From Gentiana macrophylla (lineage: Eukaryota; Streptophyta; Magnoliopsida; Gentianales; Gentianaceae): a DNA stretch of 64,000 nucleotides. Location: positions 102,281,897 through 102,345,896 of the forward strand of contig CM047806.1 of the NCBI GenBank assembly GCA_026214975.1. Reading direction: 5' to 3'. Position 1 is the stretch's first letter. Each line of letters starts with the position of its first letter. The notes under the pieces were generated by a model that did no database searches, had not been told where the DNA came from, and saw only the letters and a list, made by a program, of their open reading frames with translations. A program made the position numbers and the translations under genes. This document shows, piece after piece, positions 63,119-64,000 of the stretch.

Positions 63119-63525
63119 TTAGCAAATCATCACTATCCAATGGTTTAGTAAAGATATCATCAAGTTGATCTTCATAGGGATGTAAAGAACCGCCACATCT
63201 TTCTTTTCAACATGATATCTTATAAAATGATGTCTCACATCAATATGCTTTGTTCTTGAGTGCAAAACAGGATTTTCTGTGATTGCAATTGCACTTGTGT
63301 TGTCACACATTATAGGAATTTCTCTTTCTTCAATTCCATAATCCCTTAACTATTGCCTTAACCATAATATTTGTGCACAACAACTTCCAACAGCTATATA
63401 TTCAGCTTCATCAGTAGAAGTTGATATAGAATTCTGTTTCTTGCTAAACCAGGAAACCAGTCTATTTCCCATCATCTGACAGGTTCCTGTGGTGTTTTTT
63501 TTATTATCAATTTTGCATCCTGCAT
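63119..63525 (-). pseudogene. E9 RNase H C-terminal remnant
   Basis: On the minus strand this begins inside the RNase H phrase AGCKID, continues with GTCQMMGNRLVSWF and STDEAEYIAV, and ends in CDNTSAIAITENPVLHSRTKHIDVRHHFIR. It closely resembles the E1 RNase H at 12471-12890. One in-frame stop and one frameshift were seen. The 5' side is cut exactly at the E10 LTR. Confidence 0.85.
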
Positions 63526-64000
63526 TGTTGGTCCCTTGAAAAGGCTTTGGTTAAGTTTAGAGGGGGGGGGGGGGGTGAATAAACTTAACACTTAAAACTT
63601 TTGGAGTTAACAAACTCAAAGAACTTTAGCGACTTCTTGGTGGTCGATGTTCATCGATACTCGATGGTCTGCTGACAGTTGAGTTTACTGAATTTTTGCA
63701 GCGGAATATATCAAAAATTAAGCTTTATTACTTGTTGTTAAATATGATACCAAGTATTAGATACTCAATAGTGTATGTGTGTGATTCAGTTGCTAGATTC
63801 AGTAGATTGATGTGCTAAATATCCTAAGTGCATTAATATAAAATGCAGTAAAGTAAGTAGGCGATTTTATAGTGGTTCCAGGAGTGTAATCCTATCACCC
63901 CACTCTTCTCCCGTGATGTTGGAGGTAATTCACTAGAGATTCTTGAGGTAGTCACATTACGAAAATCCCTAAGTTGCTTGTCCTTCACCAATAACTATGG
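63526..64000 (-). repeat. E10: start of another E9-family LTR, cut by window edge
   Basis: Begins TGTTGGTCCCTTGAAAAGG like the E9 LTR, but with a 14-G run at 63562-63575 and visible divergence from about 63620. It abuts RNase H coding sequence with no PBS between, so it is not the ordinary 5' LTR of E9. TGCAT at 63521-63525 is the candidate target duplication; the other end is outside the window. Confidence 0.8.

Larger units (their letters stand above)
56586..63525 (-). mobile_element. E9: second Sirevirus-like copia element, 3' part
   Basis: On the minus strand: RNase H remnant (63119-63525), inter-ORF region with a promoter-like block, post-pol ORF (58462-62402), polypurine tract, and 3' LTR (56586-58294). 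Same layout as E1 but a different family. The rest of pol, gag and the 5' LTR would lie to the right; the element is cut at 63526 by another LTR of its own family. Confidence 0.85.

Noticed and set aside
63526..64000. E10 as the ordinary 5' LTR of E9
   Set aside because: There is no PBS next to it, gag and most of pol would be missing, and coding sequence runs directly into the LTR; nested insertion fits better, though a deletion is not excluded.

Overview
This is a repeat-dense plant nuclear window, most likely from a dicot. It holds one intron-bearing host gene, an extra-large G protein of the XLG3 type, on the minus strand at 37259-44568. Nearly everything else is LTR retrotransposon, mostly Ty1/copia, in nested layers. 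No rRNA, tRNA, bacterial gene or CRISPR array was seen.

Left block (1-35969) is a four-level nest. The outermost layer is the 3' end of a copia element (E5, plus strand, 34316-35969). It is split by a minus-strand element (E4) whose LTR is 32479-34315 and whose body runs through 29886-32478, 19281-20090 and 1-1128 and off the left edge. E4 was hit twice: by a Sirevirus-like copia element E1 (1134-19275, minus strand, target duplication ATAAC) and by a complete but decayed copia element E3 (20096-29880, plus strand, target duplication GACAC). E1 was in turn hit, inside its post-pol ORF, by a non-coding LARD-like LTR element E2 (5255-11296, plus strand, target duplication ATTCC).

Middle block (35970-45900) is the host segment: the XLG3-like gene in eight coding exons, 862 codons plus stop, with all junctions GT-AG and in frame. 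A Stowaway-type MITE lies in intron 6, a foldback in the probable 3' UTR, and a hAT-type MITE upstream of the gene.

Right block (46270-64000) starts with a 5'-truncated copia element E6 (to 50571) carrying a 2.1-kb solo LTR (E7, 48047-50146, target duplication ACAAT). It continues with a decayed copia gag remnant, a copia-type LTR with PBS and non-coding interior (E8, 51766-56585), a second Sirevirus-like element E9 (56586-63525, minus strand), and the start of a further same-family LTR (E10) that breaks E9 within RNase H.

The most unusual observations are these. Both Sirevirus-like elements carry what looks like a separate promoter (G-box plus TATA box) for the post-pol ORF. Their LTRs keep a perfect 10-bp hairpin around a G-tract although the arm sequences differ between families. 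Paired LTRs differ in a strange CAG/CTG-to-CG pattern that looks more like a sequencing artefact at methylated sites than ordinary mutation. All reading frames in the transposons are broken; the XLG gene is clean.
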